From positions 1-64,000 of the forward strand of contig CANGHN010000005.1 of the NCBI GenBank assembly GCA_947453825.1: a stretch of 64,000 nt of DNA, given 5' to 3'. A program made the translations under genes and the position numbers. Shown here piece by piece: positions 8,773 to 21,209 of the stretch. The DNA is from Betaproteobacteria bacterium. GTDB taxonomy: Bacteria > Pseudomonadota > Gammaproteobacteria > Burkholderiales > Burkholderiaceae. Below the pieces are notes generated by a model. The model ran no database searches, was not told the origin of the DNA, and worked only from the letters and a program-made list of their open reading frames with translations. Numbering within the stretch: the first letter of the stretch is position 1; each line of letters opens with the position of its first letter.

Positions 8773-9354
8773 ATGGAAGTCACAAAAGCAGTCAAAGTAG
8801 CCCTAAATACCTTGGTTGATATTGCAAGTCATTCGACCAATGGCCAATTAGTCCCCGTTCCGGAAATAGCCCGAAGACTAGAGATGTCGATTAGCCGTAT
8901 TGAGCTACTACTGCGCCCTCTTCGAGAATCAGGGCTAGTCATTGGGATTAAGGGGCGTACCGGAGGCTATCAACTTTTAAAAGATCCTCGCACCATTACG
9001 ATTAAAGACATTGTTTTGGCAATGAATCTCATTAAAAAAAGAAAAGTAGAAGTATCTGATATTGCCAAAGATCTCTATCTGTCGCTAGAGGCTTATATGA
9101 TGCATTGCATCTCCAATGTCACTTTAGCCTCAGCTATTAAAGATTACATTCCCCGCTTTAGTGAGATACAAACTGCGCCTGAAAGAAAGTCATACATACC
9201 CGTTGAGCCCAAAGTGGATGTTAAGCAACAAAAAATACCAAAGGGCGAGGTGCAAAAAGTAGTCGAGACTCCATTTAAGAAAATTGAAGCAGTAGCACAT
9301 GGGCCAAACTCGGTCTTTGATTTTGCTAACTATTTAGATCGTAGTCATTCTTAA
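8773..9354 (+). CDS. Rrf2 family transcriptional regulator
   Basis: This 193-aa protein has an N-terminal winged helix of the Rrf2/IscR type (VALNTLVDIAS, VPEIARRLEMSISRIELLLRPL, GLVIGIKGRTGGYQL). The three closely spaced Cys of IscR/NsrR are missing. The only Cys seen is in MMHCISN, so Fe-S sensing in the IscR manner is unlikely. A charged tail of about 60 residues follows the DNA-binding domain. Targets cannot be read from the sequence. Confidence 0.85.
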   Translation: MEVTKAVKVALNTLVDIASHSTNGQLVPVPEIARRLEMSISRIELLLRPLRESGLVIGIKGRTGGYQLLKDPRTITIKDIVLAMNLIKKRKVEVSDIAKDLYLSLEAYMMHCISNVTLASAIKDYIPRFSEIQTAPERKSYIPVEPKVDVKQQKIPKGEVQKVVETPFKKIEAVAHGPNSVFDFANYLDRSHS

Positions 9355-9387
9355 AATAAAAGACGAGAGCTTATTAGCGGCCTGTTT

Positions 9388-9741
9388 CTAGCTTAGTCTT
9401 TCTTTCAGTCGAGAACTCTTGCGCGATTTTTCATAAAAGTGATTAGGCTTAGATTTAACCCAATGAATAAAGCGCTGCATTTCAGGATGCTCCTGAAGCG
9501 CTGGGGCAGTATTGAATTTTGTGGCCAGCTCAGTCTCACTAAAGAGCGCATGAATCTGGCGATGACAAATTCGGTGTAAATACTCTGTGGTTTTTCCACC
9601 CCTAGATTTGGGTATGAGGTGATGCGCATCTTTTTGAGATTCTGGGATGAGACGGTTGCAAATAGGGCAAATCAAGTCGGCTAGCTTTAGCTCTGGGCTT
9701 GGCGCTGATGAAATCAGCTTCTGGCGAATTTTCCCAATCAT
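9388..9741 (-). CDS. HNH endonuclease-like protein
   Basis: This 117-aa protein carries a zinc-type HNH core: LICPICNR, then DAHHLIPKSRGG, then LHRICHRQIHALFSE. The motif is complete (CxxC, HH, H, CxxxxH), which suggests a metal-dependent nuclease fold, although many such small proteins have no known target. The frame is open to 9930, but starts above about 9800 would run deep into the divergent TIGR03643 gene. The ATG at 9741 (or 9801) is preferred. Confidence 0.75.
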   Translation of the reverse strand: MIGKIRQKLISSAPSPELKLADLICPICNRLIPESQKDAHHLIPKSRGGKTTEYLHRICHRQIHALFSETELATKFNTAPALQEHPEMQRFIHWVKSKPNHFYEKSRKSSRLKERLS

Positions 9742-9799
9742 GTAGTTCTTTAAAAAATGAGTATCTAGAACAAGTTTAATAAATAAGTCATAAACTTGC

Positions 9800-10072
9800 A
9801 TGGTGCCAAAATTATCATTAAAAACCCTTTCTGAATCTGATATCTCCCGTCTCATAGAGATGGCATGGGAAGACCGTACGCCATTTGATGCCATCGAGAA
9901 ATCGTTTGGTCTATCTGAGCCACAAGTCATTCAGTTAATGCGCCATGAGCTCAAGCGGAGTTCATTTGAGTTATGGCGTAAACGGGTTACTGGAAGGGCA
10001 ACAAAGCATATCGCTCTTCGAAGTAAGCTGGTGGATCGTGCGTATTGCCCAACGCAATATAAAAATAAATGA
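9800..10072 (+). CDS. TIGR03643 family protein
   Basis: This 90-aa protein (DISRLIEMAWEDRTPFDAIE, FGLSEPQVIQLMRHELKRSSFELWRKRVTGR) matches the uncharacterised TIGR03643 family as I know it, which often sits next to a photolyase. It has an HTH-like middle part. Its stop overlaps the photolyase start (ATGA at 10069), implying translational coupling and a shared role in light-dependent repair or its control. Confidence 0.85.
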   Translation: MVPKLSLKTLSESDISRLIEMAWEDRTPFDAIEKSFGLSEPQVIQLMRHELKRSSFELWRKRVTGRATKHIALRSKLVDRAYCPTQYKNK

Positions 10073-11604
10073 AGCCCACTAAACGCTTAATCCTGATTCT
10101 TGGAGATCAGTTGGACTTACAGGGCGCTGCCCTGAGGAGCTTTGATTCGAAGACCGATAGGGTGGTCATGATTGAGTCAATTCCAGAAGCTAAATATGTT
10201 TGGTCTCATAAAGCGAAGATTGCCCTCTTTTTATCTGCTATGCGGCACTTTGCCCAGAGCTTGAAGGAACTCAATTACCCCCTCACATACATTGAAGCAT
10301 CAGCTTTATCGATTGTTGATACTTTAAAAGAGCAATTGATTCAACAGAAGATTACGCATCTCATCTGCATTGAACCCGGAGAATGGCGCTTAAAGCAGCA
10401 AATAGAGGAATTAGCAAAAGATTTATCGCTCACACTTGAGATGCGCGACGATGATCATTTCTATTGTTCACAGCAAGAATTTACAGAGTGGGTGGCTGAT
10501 AAAAAAGAATTACGACTGGAGTACTTTTATCGCCTAATGCGTAAGCGCCACAATATTCTGGTGGATTCGACCGGCAACCCTGAGGGTGGGCAGTGGAATT
10601 TTGATCAAGATAATCGTAAGCCCTATTCGAAAAAGGGCCCGGGCATCATTGATGCCCCAGTTTTATTTGGGCCAGACCCCCTTACCCAAGAAGTTATTGA
10701 ATTTGTTAATACTACCTACTCAAATCATCCTGGATCCTTGGATCATTTTCGGTGGCCCGTCACACGCACAGAAGCTTTAGAGGCTTTAGATTATTTTATC
10801 GAATACCGTTTAAGAAACTTTGGAGTATTTCAGGATGCGATGTGGACTGATACTCCCTTTGGTTGGCATTCAATTCTCTCTAGTTCGCTGAATCTAAAGT
10901 TGCTTAACCCACGCGAAGTAGTCGATGCTGTTTTGCGCGCATGGAAAACATACTCATTAGATCTCTCTACTGTTGAGGGCTTTATCCGTCAAATACTCGG
11001 TTGGCGAGAGTTTGTCAGGGGTATGTATTACCTAGATATGCCCAAAATGGCTCAAGATAATTATTACGATCACCAAAGATCCTTGCCTCAATGGTATTGG
11101 TCTGGGCAAACCAATATGGCCTGCATGAATGATGCTATTGGTCAAACTTTGCAATATGGATACGCACACCATATTCAGCGCCTGATGGTGACTGGAAACT
11201 TTGCTCTCTTAGCAGAAATCTTGCCATCAGAAGTCTGTGATTGGTATTTAGCAATCTATGTTGATGCGATTGAATGGGTAGAGCTTCCCAATACTGCTGG
11301 CATGGCTTTGTTTGCAAACGGCGGGCGCTTTACTAGTAAGCCCTATATTGCCAGCGGGGCCTATATCAAGCGCATGAGTAATTATTGTGACTCTTGTCAG
11401 TACAAACCAGATATTCGCTTTGGAGAAAAGGCTTGTCCTATGACAACCTTATATTGGAATTTCTTAATCAAGCATCGTGCTCAGTTTGAATCTAGCCCAC
11501 GTACAAAGCTCATGACTGCAAACCTCAAGAGAATTAGTGATGCAGATCAACAGTCGATCGTGAAGCATGCAGAGTATCTCCTGACTCACCTTAACGATCT
11601 CTAG
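10069..11604 (+). CDS. Fe-S (6-4) photolyase / bacterial cryptochrome
   Basis: This 511-aa flavoprotein of the FeS-BCP (PhrB/CryPro) group probably repairs UV photoproducts with blue light. The N-terminal Rossmann part begins TKRLILILGDQLD. The FAD domain has FIRQILGWREFVRGMY and AYGH-like GYAHHIQRLMV. Four Cys fit the [4Fe-4S] site of this group: one in NMACMND and three in YCDSCQY...KACPM. It is coupled to the TIGR03643 gene upstream and followed by a DUF2256 gene. Confidence 0.94.
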   Translation: MKPTKRLILILGDQLDLQGAALRSFDSKTDRVVMIESIPEAKYVWSHKAKIALFLSAMRHFAQSLKELNYPLTYIEASALSIVDTLKEQLIQQKITHLICIEPGEWRLKQQIEELAKDLSLTLEMRDDDHFYCSQQEFTEWVADKKELRLEYFYRLMRKRHNILVDSTGNPEGGQWNFDQDNRKPYSKKGPGIIDAPVLFGPDPLTQEVIEFVNTTYSNHPGSLDHFRWPVTRTEALEALDYFIEYRLRNFGVFQDAMWTDTPFGWHSILSSSLNLKLLNPREVVDAVLRAWKTYSLDLSTVEGFIRQILGWREFVRGMYYLDMPKMAQDNYYDHQRSLPQWYWSGQTNMACMNDAIGQTLQYGYAHHIQRLMVTGNFALLAEILPSEVCDWYLAIYVDAIEWVELPNTAGMALFANGGRFTSKPYIASGAYIKRMSNYCDSCQYKPDIRFGEKACPMTTLYWNFLIKHRAQFESSPRTKLMTANLKRISDADQQSIVKHAEYLLTHLNDL

Positions 11605-11612
11605 AGTTAAAT

Positions 11613-11774
11613 ATGAGCACTTCCTTTAAAGGAAATAAAAGTTTTCTTCCTGGTAAAATCTGCATTGTCTGCAAAAAAGAAATGACCTGGAGAAAGTCCT
11701 GGGCAAAAAATTGGGAGTCGGTGAAATACTGTTCAGACGCTTGCAGGAAAAAAGCACCTAAGTCGCAGTCCTAG
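11613..11774 (+). CDS. DUF2256 family small zinc-ribbon protein
   Basis: This 53-aa protein has the DUF2256 pattern: KICIVCKKEMTWRKSW, then VKYCSDACRKK, giving two CxxC-type pairs likely to bind zinc. It starts 9 bases after the photolyase stop. DUF2256 genes frequently accompany this type of photolyase, so the three genes 9800-11774 look like one functional unit. No activity is known. Confidence 0.88.
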   Translation: MSTSFKGNKSFLPGKICIVCKKEMTWRKSWAKNWESVKYCSDACRKKAPKSQS

Positions 11775-11789
11775 AGGAACTGCTATTTT

Positions 11790-12485
11790 TTACCAGGGTA
11801 GTTTTTCGCCCGCATAAGACACAAAACTTCCGGAATCCTCTTTATTTAGACTTTCAATTACTCGAAACATATCTGCTACTGCATCACTCGCAGGCCTTCC
11901 AATTTGCTCCCCACGAAATGGTTTTGATAGTCTCGAGTTCACTGTACCTGGATGCATTGCGATTAAGGCAGCGTTTGGTTTGGTACGTGCCCACTCTATA
12001 GACGCTGTTTTAATCAGCATATTCAGAGCAGCTTTAGAGGCTCGATAGCTATACCACCCACCAAGGCGATTATCTTCAATGCTGCCGACTTTGGCAGAAA
12101 GGCTAACCATGATGCTATTTTTAGGGTCCAGCAATTTAGAGAAGTGACGAATGGTTAGCGCTGGGCCAATAGCGTTGATTTTTATTAACTCTGCCAATTG
12201 TTCGGCATTCAAATCATCCAATCTTTTTTCAGGCATCCAGTCATTGGTATGCAGTACCCCAATCGTATTGATGATGAGTTGAAAAGATGCCTCTGTACCA
12301 AGGGCTATCGCACAAGATTCGATTGAATCTAAATTTTGGTAATCCAGATTATTTTCTGAATGGCGATGAATGCCTACGACGCTTGAGCATAAGGGGTGAT
12401 TTTCAAGTAGATCTATAAACGCGCTGCCAATAGTTCCAGAGGATCCAATAATGAGGGCGCGAAAGGGGTTGGGAAGTAAAGCCAT
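11790..12485 (-). CDS. Short-chain dehydrogenase/reductase
   Basis: This 231-aa NAD(P)-dependent SDR has a glycine motif near the start (IIGSSGTIGSAF), an NTIGVLH block, and catalytic Ser (VSLSAKVG) and YRASK. Its form (GGWYSYRASKAALNML...MHPGTV) resembles CsgA/C-factor-like SDRs often found near bacterial photolyases. Substrate unknown. It converges on the DUF2256 gene. Confidence 0.87.
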   Translation of the reverse strand: MALLPNPFRALIIGSSGTIGSAFIDLLENHPLCSSVVGIHRHSENNLDYQNLDSIESCAIALGTEASFQLIINTIGVLHTNDWMPEKRLDDLNAEQLAELIKINAIGPALTIRHFSKLLDPKNSIMVSLSAKVGSIEDNRLGGWYSYRASKAALNMLIKTASIEWARTKPNAALIAMHPGTVNSRLSKPFRGEQIGRPASDAVADMFRVIESLNKEDSGSFVSYAGEKLPW

Positions 12486-12648
12486 AAAATCTTTTCTAAA
12501 GAGCGTAAATATCGTTTACCGTCAGTGAATTTTTACAGATCATCAATGATAAGCCCCGCAACCTGATGGTGGATTTGAGGACCCAGTTAGAGATAGCTGG
12601 AACTTTCTTTTTACTGCACCCCAGAAAATCAGCCAGGGTGATCCTGAA

Positions 12649-14421
12649 TTATTGGTCAGTAAATTGCAGTTTAGCTAAGCGCGAATAAAGGCCACTTCGC
12701 TGAATCAAATCAGCATGGGTTCCCGTTTCTATAATCCGCCCGTTTTCTAACACAATAATTTTGTCAGCTTGCTTTACTGTGGAAAGTCGATGTGCGATCA
12801 CAATAGTTGTGCGATGGTCCATTGCGGCCTCAAGTGCGCGCTGAACTAGCAATTCAGACTCAGCATCTAAAGCACTGGTGGCTTCATCTAGAAGCAATAA
12901 GGCCGGATTTTTCAACAAGACTCTGGCAATGGCAATTCTCTGCTTTTGACCGCCAGACAGACGGATACCTCGATCGCCCAAGAAGCTTTGATAGCCTTCT
13001 GGAAGTTTCGAAATAAATTCATCGGCGATCGCAAGACGCGCCGCAGCTAGTACCTCTTCATCGGTAGCATCCATTCTGCCAAAACGAATATTTTCCATTG
13101 CGTTATCTGAAAAAATGACAATATCCTGCGGTACAACCCCAATCATTTTTCTAAGCGCTTCAAGTCGAAACTTGCGAATATTAATTCCATTAAAAAGAAT
13201 TTCTCCGCTAGTTGGATCATAGAAGCGCTGTAAGAGTTGAAAGAGCGTAGTTTTGCCAGCCCCTGAGGGGCCAACAATGGCAATTCTTTCGCCAGGTTTA
13301 ATTTCTAGAGAGACATCCGATAACACAGGATTTTGATTGGATGGATAGTGAAAACAGAGCTTTTGTATTTCTACTCCAATGCCGTCAGCATTCAATTTGG
13401 GGATCGATTCCACTATCTCTAATGCCTGAATAGAAGACTGAACACTTAAGAGCTCTAGAAGGCGATCGCTTGCGCCAATAGCTCTTTGGGTATCACCTAT
13501 CACCTCTGAGATACCAGCTATTGCGCCTGCAACAATCACAGCATACAAAATGAATTGAGATAATTCTCCAGCGGTAATTTGCTTATCCATCACCGCATAA
13601 GCGCCTAGCCAAAGAACCAAAATAATGCTGGTAAAGCCAAATAAAATCGCAACAAACGTGAGCAAGGCCCTCGCTTGAGTTCTGGTAATCGCAGCGCCTA
13701 AGGCAGTGTGAATCGATTGATTAAATCGCCAAATTTCCATTCCTTCATTCGTAAATGACTGAATAGTAGGTATTGCATTTAATTTTTCCCCAGCCAAAGC
13801 TGAGGCTTCGGCAATCTTATCTTGTGAATTGCGGGAGAGTTTTCTCACTCGCCTACCCATGATCATAGTTGGGATAATGGTCAGTAGCAGCGTTGCAAAA
13901 ATGAGCACAGATAATTTTGGGCTAGTGATAAACATCATCACCAAACCACCCGCGAGCAGAAGAATATTTCTGATTGCCATTGAGACGCTAGTACCAATTA
14001 AGGTTTGGATCAGAACCGTATCGGTATTGAGACGAGAGAGTATTTCACCACTATGAGTAGACTCAAAGAATTCTGGACTTTGCTTGATCACATGACTGTA
14101 GACTGCTGAACGAATATCCGTTGTAATTTTCTCGCCCAACCATGAAACCATATAAAAACGGAGGGATGTTCCTAATGCTACTAAGCAGGCGACAATAAAT
14201 AAGACTAAAAAAGTCGTATTGATTTGATTGCCGCTATCAGTGTTGAACCCCAAATCGATGATTTGTCTAAAAGAGAAGGGAACTGCTAAGGTTGCGCTGG
14301 CAGCAAGTACTAAGCTAAAGATTGCCAATACAAATTGCTTTTTATATGGCTGCAAAAAAGGGAGAAGGGCTGCTAAGGTACGAAACCCACGGGGATTTGC
14401 TGTATTGCTCTGGTTGGTCAT
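12649..14421 (-). CDS. ABC exporter, fused permease-ATPase (MsbA-like)
   Basis: This 590-aa half-transporter works as a dimer. The N-terminal membrane domain has about six helices (residues 30-315), and the C-terminal ATPase domain has Walker A (GPSGAGKTT), signature LSGGQKQR, Walker B (LLLLDEATSALD) and the H-loop (IVIAHRLST). Export of a lipid or drug-like substrate is likely; the exact substrate cannot be told. A 163-base gap separates it from the SDR gene downstream. Confidence 0.92.
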   Translation of the reverse strand: MTNQSNTANPRGFRTLAALLPFLQPYKKQFVLAIFSLVLAASATLAVPFSFRQIIDLGFNTDSGNQINTTFLVLFIVACLVALGTSLRFYMVSWLGEKITTDIRSAVYSHVIKQSPEFFESTHSGEILSRLNTDTVLIQTLIGTSVSMAIRNILLLAGGLVMMFITSPKLSVLIFATLLLTIIPTMIMGRRVRKLSRNSQDKIAEASALAGEKLNAIPTIQSFTNEGMEIWRFNQSIHTALGAAITRTQARALLTFVAILFGFTSIILVLWLGAYAVMDKQITAGELSQFILYAVIVAGAIAGISEVIGDTQRAIGASDRLLELLSVQSSIQALEIVESIPKLNADGIGVEIQKLCFHYPSNQNPVLSDVSLEIKPGERIAIVGPSGAGKTTLFQLLQRFYDPTSGEILFNGINIRKFRLEALRKMIGVVPQDIVIFSDNAMENIRFGRMDATDEEVLAAARLAIADEFISKLPEGYQSFLGDRGIRLSGGQKQRIAIARVLLKNPALLLLDEATSALDAESELLVQRALEAAMDHRTTIVIAHRLSTVKQADKIIVLENGRIIETGTHADLIQRSGLYSRLAKLQFTDQ

Positions 14422-14492
14422 TGAAGAATCCCTAATAATTATCTATGATAGTTCACTTAGATTGGATGTGTATTTTTAGTGATATCAGGAAG

Positions 14493-14741
14493 ATGACAGA
14501 CGCAAGTTCAACGACTAAAGACCCCTTATACAAAAGAAGTCCGTGGCTACCTCGTAGTCAAGCGCGCAAGATCATTTTTTTTGGGCTAATGGTATTTAGT
14601 GGCTATGGATCTACTCAACATTGGTCTTTTATTCCGCTGCTTGTGATTTTGATCCTCGCATTTTCGCCAAAGGTCTTGTTAGCTACCGCTTATTACTACG
14701 GAAAATCTGCATCATTTCTTGGTCAGAGATTGAGTAAGTGA
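14493..14741 (+). CDS. Hypothetical small membrane protein
   Basis: This 82-aa protein has a polar N-terminus and a hydrophobic stretch (about residues 28-62, IIFFGLMVFSGYG...FIPLLVILILAFSP) that could form one long or two short helices. The frame extends to 14445, overlapping the promoter side of the divergent ABC gene. The ATG at 14493 (MTDASSTT) is more likely. I do not recognise the family. Confidence 0.55.
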   Translation: MTDASSTTKDPLYKRSPWLPRSQARKIIFFGLMVFSGYGSTQHWSFIPLLVILILAFSPKVLLATAYYYGKSASFLGQRLSK

Positions 14742-14795
14742 GGATTCAGTAAATGATTTTGATCAGGCTAAATTCTTGCCCTACTATTTAAGCTC

Positions 14796-15770
14796 ATGAA
14801 GATTTTTTTGACTGGAGCCAGTGGTTTTGTTGGCAGGCATTTGCTCGAGTCTTTGACTTTTGCTGGGCATGAGGTCCTATGTCATTTCCGTGCGCCGAGT
14901 GCCGTCAACACCAAGTCCCAGCAAAAAGCTGAGGTTTGGTCTGGAAATCTAAACGATGTACAAGAGTTATCGAAGAAACTTCAGGGGTTTGATGCGCTTA
15001 TTCATTGCGCAGCAGAAATGAGGCTCTGGAATGCAGAGCAAGCACTGCTTGAGACCAACGTTCTCATGACTAAACATGTTTTAGTGGCGGCAAGGCTCGC
15101 TGGTGTAAAGCAGTTTATCTATATGAGTGACGCATCAATTGCTAAAAATCCCTTGGGTCAAAATCTGAATGTCTCAGAATCTCAGCCTTTGCCATCGCTA
15201 CAGAAGTTTCCTTACAGCGATAGCAAGTCCCAAGCTGAGCGCTTTGTGCTTAATGCTGGAGATGAATTATTTCGAACCATTAGCCTCAGGCCCGCATCAA
15301 TTTGGGGTAAAGGCGACGTAGTTGATCAGATCTTAGGTAAGGCTGCTGATCTGAACCAGTTTGGCTGGTTTGCTCACGGTGGCTATTCATTCTCAACTTG
15401 CTACATTAAAAATCTTTGCGAAGCAGTCGACAAAGCACTAACATCAGAAGTTACTCGGGAAAGTTTTTTTATCAGCGATGGACAGCCAGTTCAATTTAGG
15501 CAATGGATGACCATGAGGCTCAATGCGGGTCATTACAAAGTACCCACTTTATCTATACCCCGTTTTTTAGCCAGGCCATTAGCTCGATTTACGGAAAATG
15601 GCTGGAAATATCTACCGCTTCGTGGTGAACCCCCATTAATTAGGGAAATGGTCCATCTTATGGCGCACCCATTTTCTGTTTCGATTGAAAAGGCCCGGGA
15701 ACAATTGGCTTATGAGCCGCTCTATAAGATTGAAGAGGGTATGCTTGAAATAGAAAAAAACAGCATTTAA
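14796..15770 (+). CDS. NAD-dependent epimerase/dehydratase family protein
   Basis: This 324-aa extended SDR has an N-terminal GASGFVGRHLL nucleotide-binding motif, a catalytic YSDSK and the LRPASIWGKGD block. The C-terminal half resembles 3-beta-hydroxysteroid dehydrogenase-like and sterol/hopanoid-related reductases. The substrate is not evident. It is the last gene before a small membrane-protein gene that precedes the photosynthesis cluster. Confidence 0.85.
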   Translation: MKIFLTGASGFVGRHLLESLTFAGHEVLCHFRAPSAVNTKSQQKAEVWSGNLNDVQELSKKLQGFDALIHCAAEMRLWNAEQALLETNVLMTKHVLVAARLAGVKQFIYMSDASIAKNPLGQNLNVSESQPLPSLQKFPYSDSKSQAERFVLNAGDELFRTISLRPASIWGKGDVVDQILGKAADLNQFGWFAHGGYSFSTCYIKNLCEAVDKALTSEVTRESFFISDGQPVQFRQWMTMRLNAGHYKVPTLSIPRFLARPLARFTENGWKYLPLRGEPPLIREMVHLMAHPFSVSIEKAREQLAYEPLYKIEEGMLEIEKNSI

Positions 15771-15902
15771 TCAAGGGTTTACCCTAGATGTCTTGACTAG
15801 GGTAATGACGGGGTTTAAAGTTTTCTCAGTAAATGAGCAAGAATGTGTGGAAGCTTGGACACGCTGATGCACAGAAGATAAAACCTTGAAAGGATGCAGA
15901 GC

Positions 15903-16106
15903 ATGATGAAATTTCATGATGTAAAAGACCAGATTTCTAAAATTGCGGGATTTTGCGGCATGGTAATCAGTATTACCGTTGCCTTTTACCTGATTTTTCC
16001 TGCAGGCCAGACTCAATCTAAGGCCGCAATGCTTCTAGTTTCATTTGGTATTGCAGTGGCACTTAGTGTCCTTACCTTTAAGGCGTTGCTCAAGTCACAA
16101 AGATAG
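15903..16106 (+). CDS. Small two-helix membrane protein upstream of bchN
   Basis: This 67-aa protein has two hydrophobic helices (about residues 15-34 and 42-60). An AAGG lies 9 bases before the ATG at 15903, better spaced than for the upstream ATG at 15894. A strong terminator follows, so it is its own transcription unit or the end of the preceding one. No known family recognised. Confidence 0.5.
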   Translation: MMKFHDVKDQISKIAGFCGMVISITVAFYLIFPAGQTQSKAAMLLVSFGIAVALSVLTFKALLKSQR

Positions 16107-16122
16107 AGCTCTACTTTTAGAT

Positions 16123-16159
16123 AAAAAGCCCCAATCTTTTATAGGATTTGGGGCTTTTT
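16123..16159. terminator. Bidirectional terminator before the photosynthesis cluster
   Basis: AAAAAGCCCCAA...TTGGGGCTTTTT forms a stem with A-run and T-run on either side, able to act in both directions. It isolates the photosynthesis genes from the left flank. Confidence 0.88.
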
Positions 16160-16174
16160 CTTTGGGGCAAAAAT

Positions 16175-16222
16175 AGCCCACAAATGGGCTCTAAACCGCA
16201 TTAAACACCATTTAATCGGTGT
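16175..16222. promoter_or_regulatory. Inverted repeats upstream of bchN
   Basis: Two dyads lie in the 190-base leader of bchN. AGCCCA-caaa-TGGGCT is at 16175-16190. ACACC-N8-GGTGT is at 16205-16222, which is ACA-N12-TGT, the reverse polarity of a PpsR site. No TGT-N12-ACA site occurs here. The first could be an mRNA hairpin, the second an operator; both calls are tentative. Confidence 0.35.
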
Positions 16223-16345
16223 AAACACTTATATCTAAAACCCGTCAAGAGGCTTTTACTAAGACATCTATCGATTGGCGCTTTACTGTATGACTCTTTT
16301 TATATGCACCCCCCCATTCATTTCTTATAGCAAAGCCTGAGGTAA

Positions 16346-19209
<2,864 letters not shown>

Positions 19210-19245
19210 CTAAAGACATCGAGTCAAAAACAGTGAAGGCAATAA

Positions 19246-20154
<909 letters not shown>

Positions 20155-20163
20155 GTAATTTAG

Positions 20164-21147
20164 TTAATCACTGGGCATGCCAACGAGCTTGGCAGTAATC
20201 TCCCAGAGATCCTTACTTAACTTTTCGCTCTTGGCTTTCATAGAAAGCTCTTGAGCGAAAGGCTCTCTAATTGCTGAATTGCGATTACCCCAGCTCCAGT
20301 GAACGCCCGATTGGGAAAAGTGCGGGTCCGCTACGACTTGAGCAACTCGATCACCAGCGAGCTCTTGGCTCACATACCCTTTAGTAATGTTTTTCTGAAA
20401 CCAAGGAAAGATTTTTTGAAAGAGTGGCGGCGTGTCTCTAAAAAGTGCCGTCTCAGCTACGCATCCAGGATAGAGGGTATTAAAGATCACGCCAGTAATC
20501 GCGTGGTATCTTTTTTGCAGCTCGCGATTCATGACCATATTGCATAACTTACTATCTTTATAGGCCTTGCCTGGTTTAAAAGGTTTGCCGTTAATCATTG
20601 CAATCGGCGCTTTGAAGCCGGCCATCAGACCCTCTAGTGCACCAATATCTGCTGGGGCGGGGATCGGTACCTTGCCACCAAACTCTTCTGAGTTTGCGGT
20701 AACAGTACCCAAGGTAATGAGTCGCGCATGCCCATTTGCTTTAGCGGTTTGAACTAGATTTTCTAGCAACATTCTGCTTAGAACATAGTGGCCAAAATAA
20801 TTCGTGGCTACACTAATCTCAAATCCTTGAGGGGATCGAGCAGGTTCTTTTAAAAGGGGTAGATAAGTTGCTGCATTACAGAGTAAGGCGTTAAGCTTTT
20901 GACCACCGTCATTAAAGCGCTTTACAAATGCTCGCACACTGCCTAGATCTCCAAGGTCTAGTTGCCAGATCTCATATTGACTTGCATCAAATTGATTCGC
21001 CTGAGCAGCCAGCTCCATTTTTTGTGGGTCTCTGACTGCCAGAATCAGTCGCCAATTGCGAGCTAATAGGGCCTTAGCAGCATATAAACCAACACCGGAC
21101 GAAGCTCCGGTAATAATGGCAAGCGGCTGATTGGTATTGGTAGTCAT
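20164..21147 (-). CDS. por: Light-dependent protochlorophyllide reductase (LPOR)
   Basis: This 327-aa SDR enzyme reduces protochlorophyllide with NADPH only when lit. Evidence includes TGASSGVG (13-20), CNAATYLP (90-97), the LPOR-specific block [22 protein letters not shown] with Tyr196, Lys200 and Cys202, [36 protein letters not shown] and a C-terminal KLVGM. Ordinary SDRs lack this set. It lies convergent with bchL, so the cell has both LPOR and DPOR. LPOR occurs in cyanobacteria and plants and is known from some aerobic phototrophic proteobacteria, probably by transfer. It has its own promoter, facing away from an alpha/beta hydrolase gene. Confidence 0.93.
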   Translation of the reverse strand: MTTNTNQPLAIITGASSGVGLYAAKALLARNWRLILAVRDPQKMELAAQANQFDASQYEIWQLDLGDLGSVRAFVKRFNDGGQKLNALLCNAATYLPLLKEPARSPQGFEISVATNYFGHYVLSRMLLENLVQTAKANGHARLITLGTVTANSEEFGGKVPIPAPADIGALEGLMAGFKAPIAMINGKPFKPGKAYKDSKLCNMVMNRELQKRYHAITGVIFNTLYPGCVAETALFRDTPPLFQKIFPWFQKNITKGYVSQELAGDRVAQVVADPHFSQSGVHWSWGNRNSAIREPFAQELSMKAKSEKLSKDLWEITAKLVGMPSD

Positions 21148-21209
21148 TTTTCTATTACAGTCTTAGTTTTAGTAAAAATTTATTGTTGACATTTTAAGGC
21201 TAGGACTCG

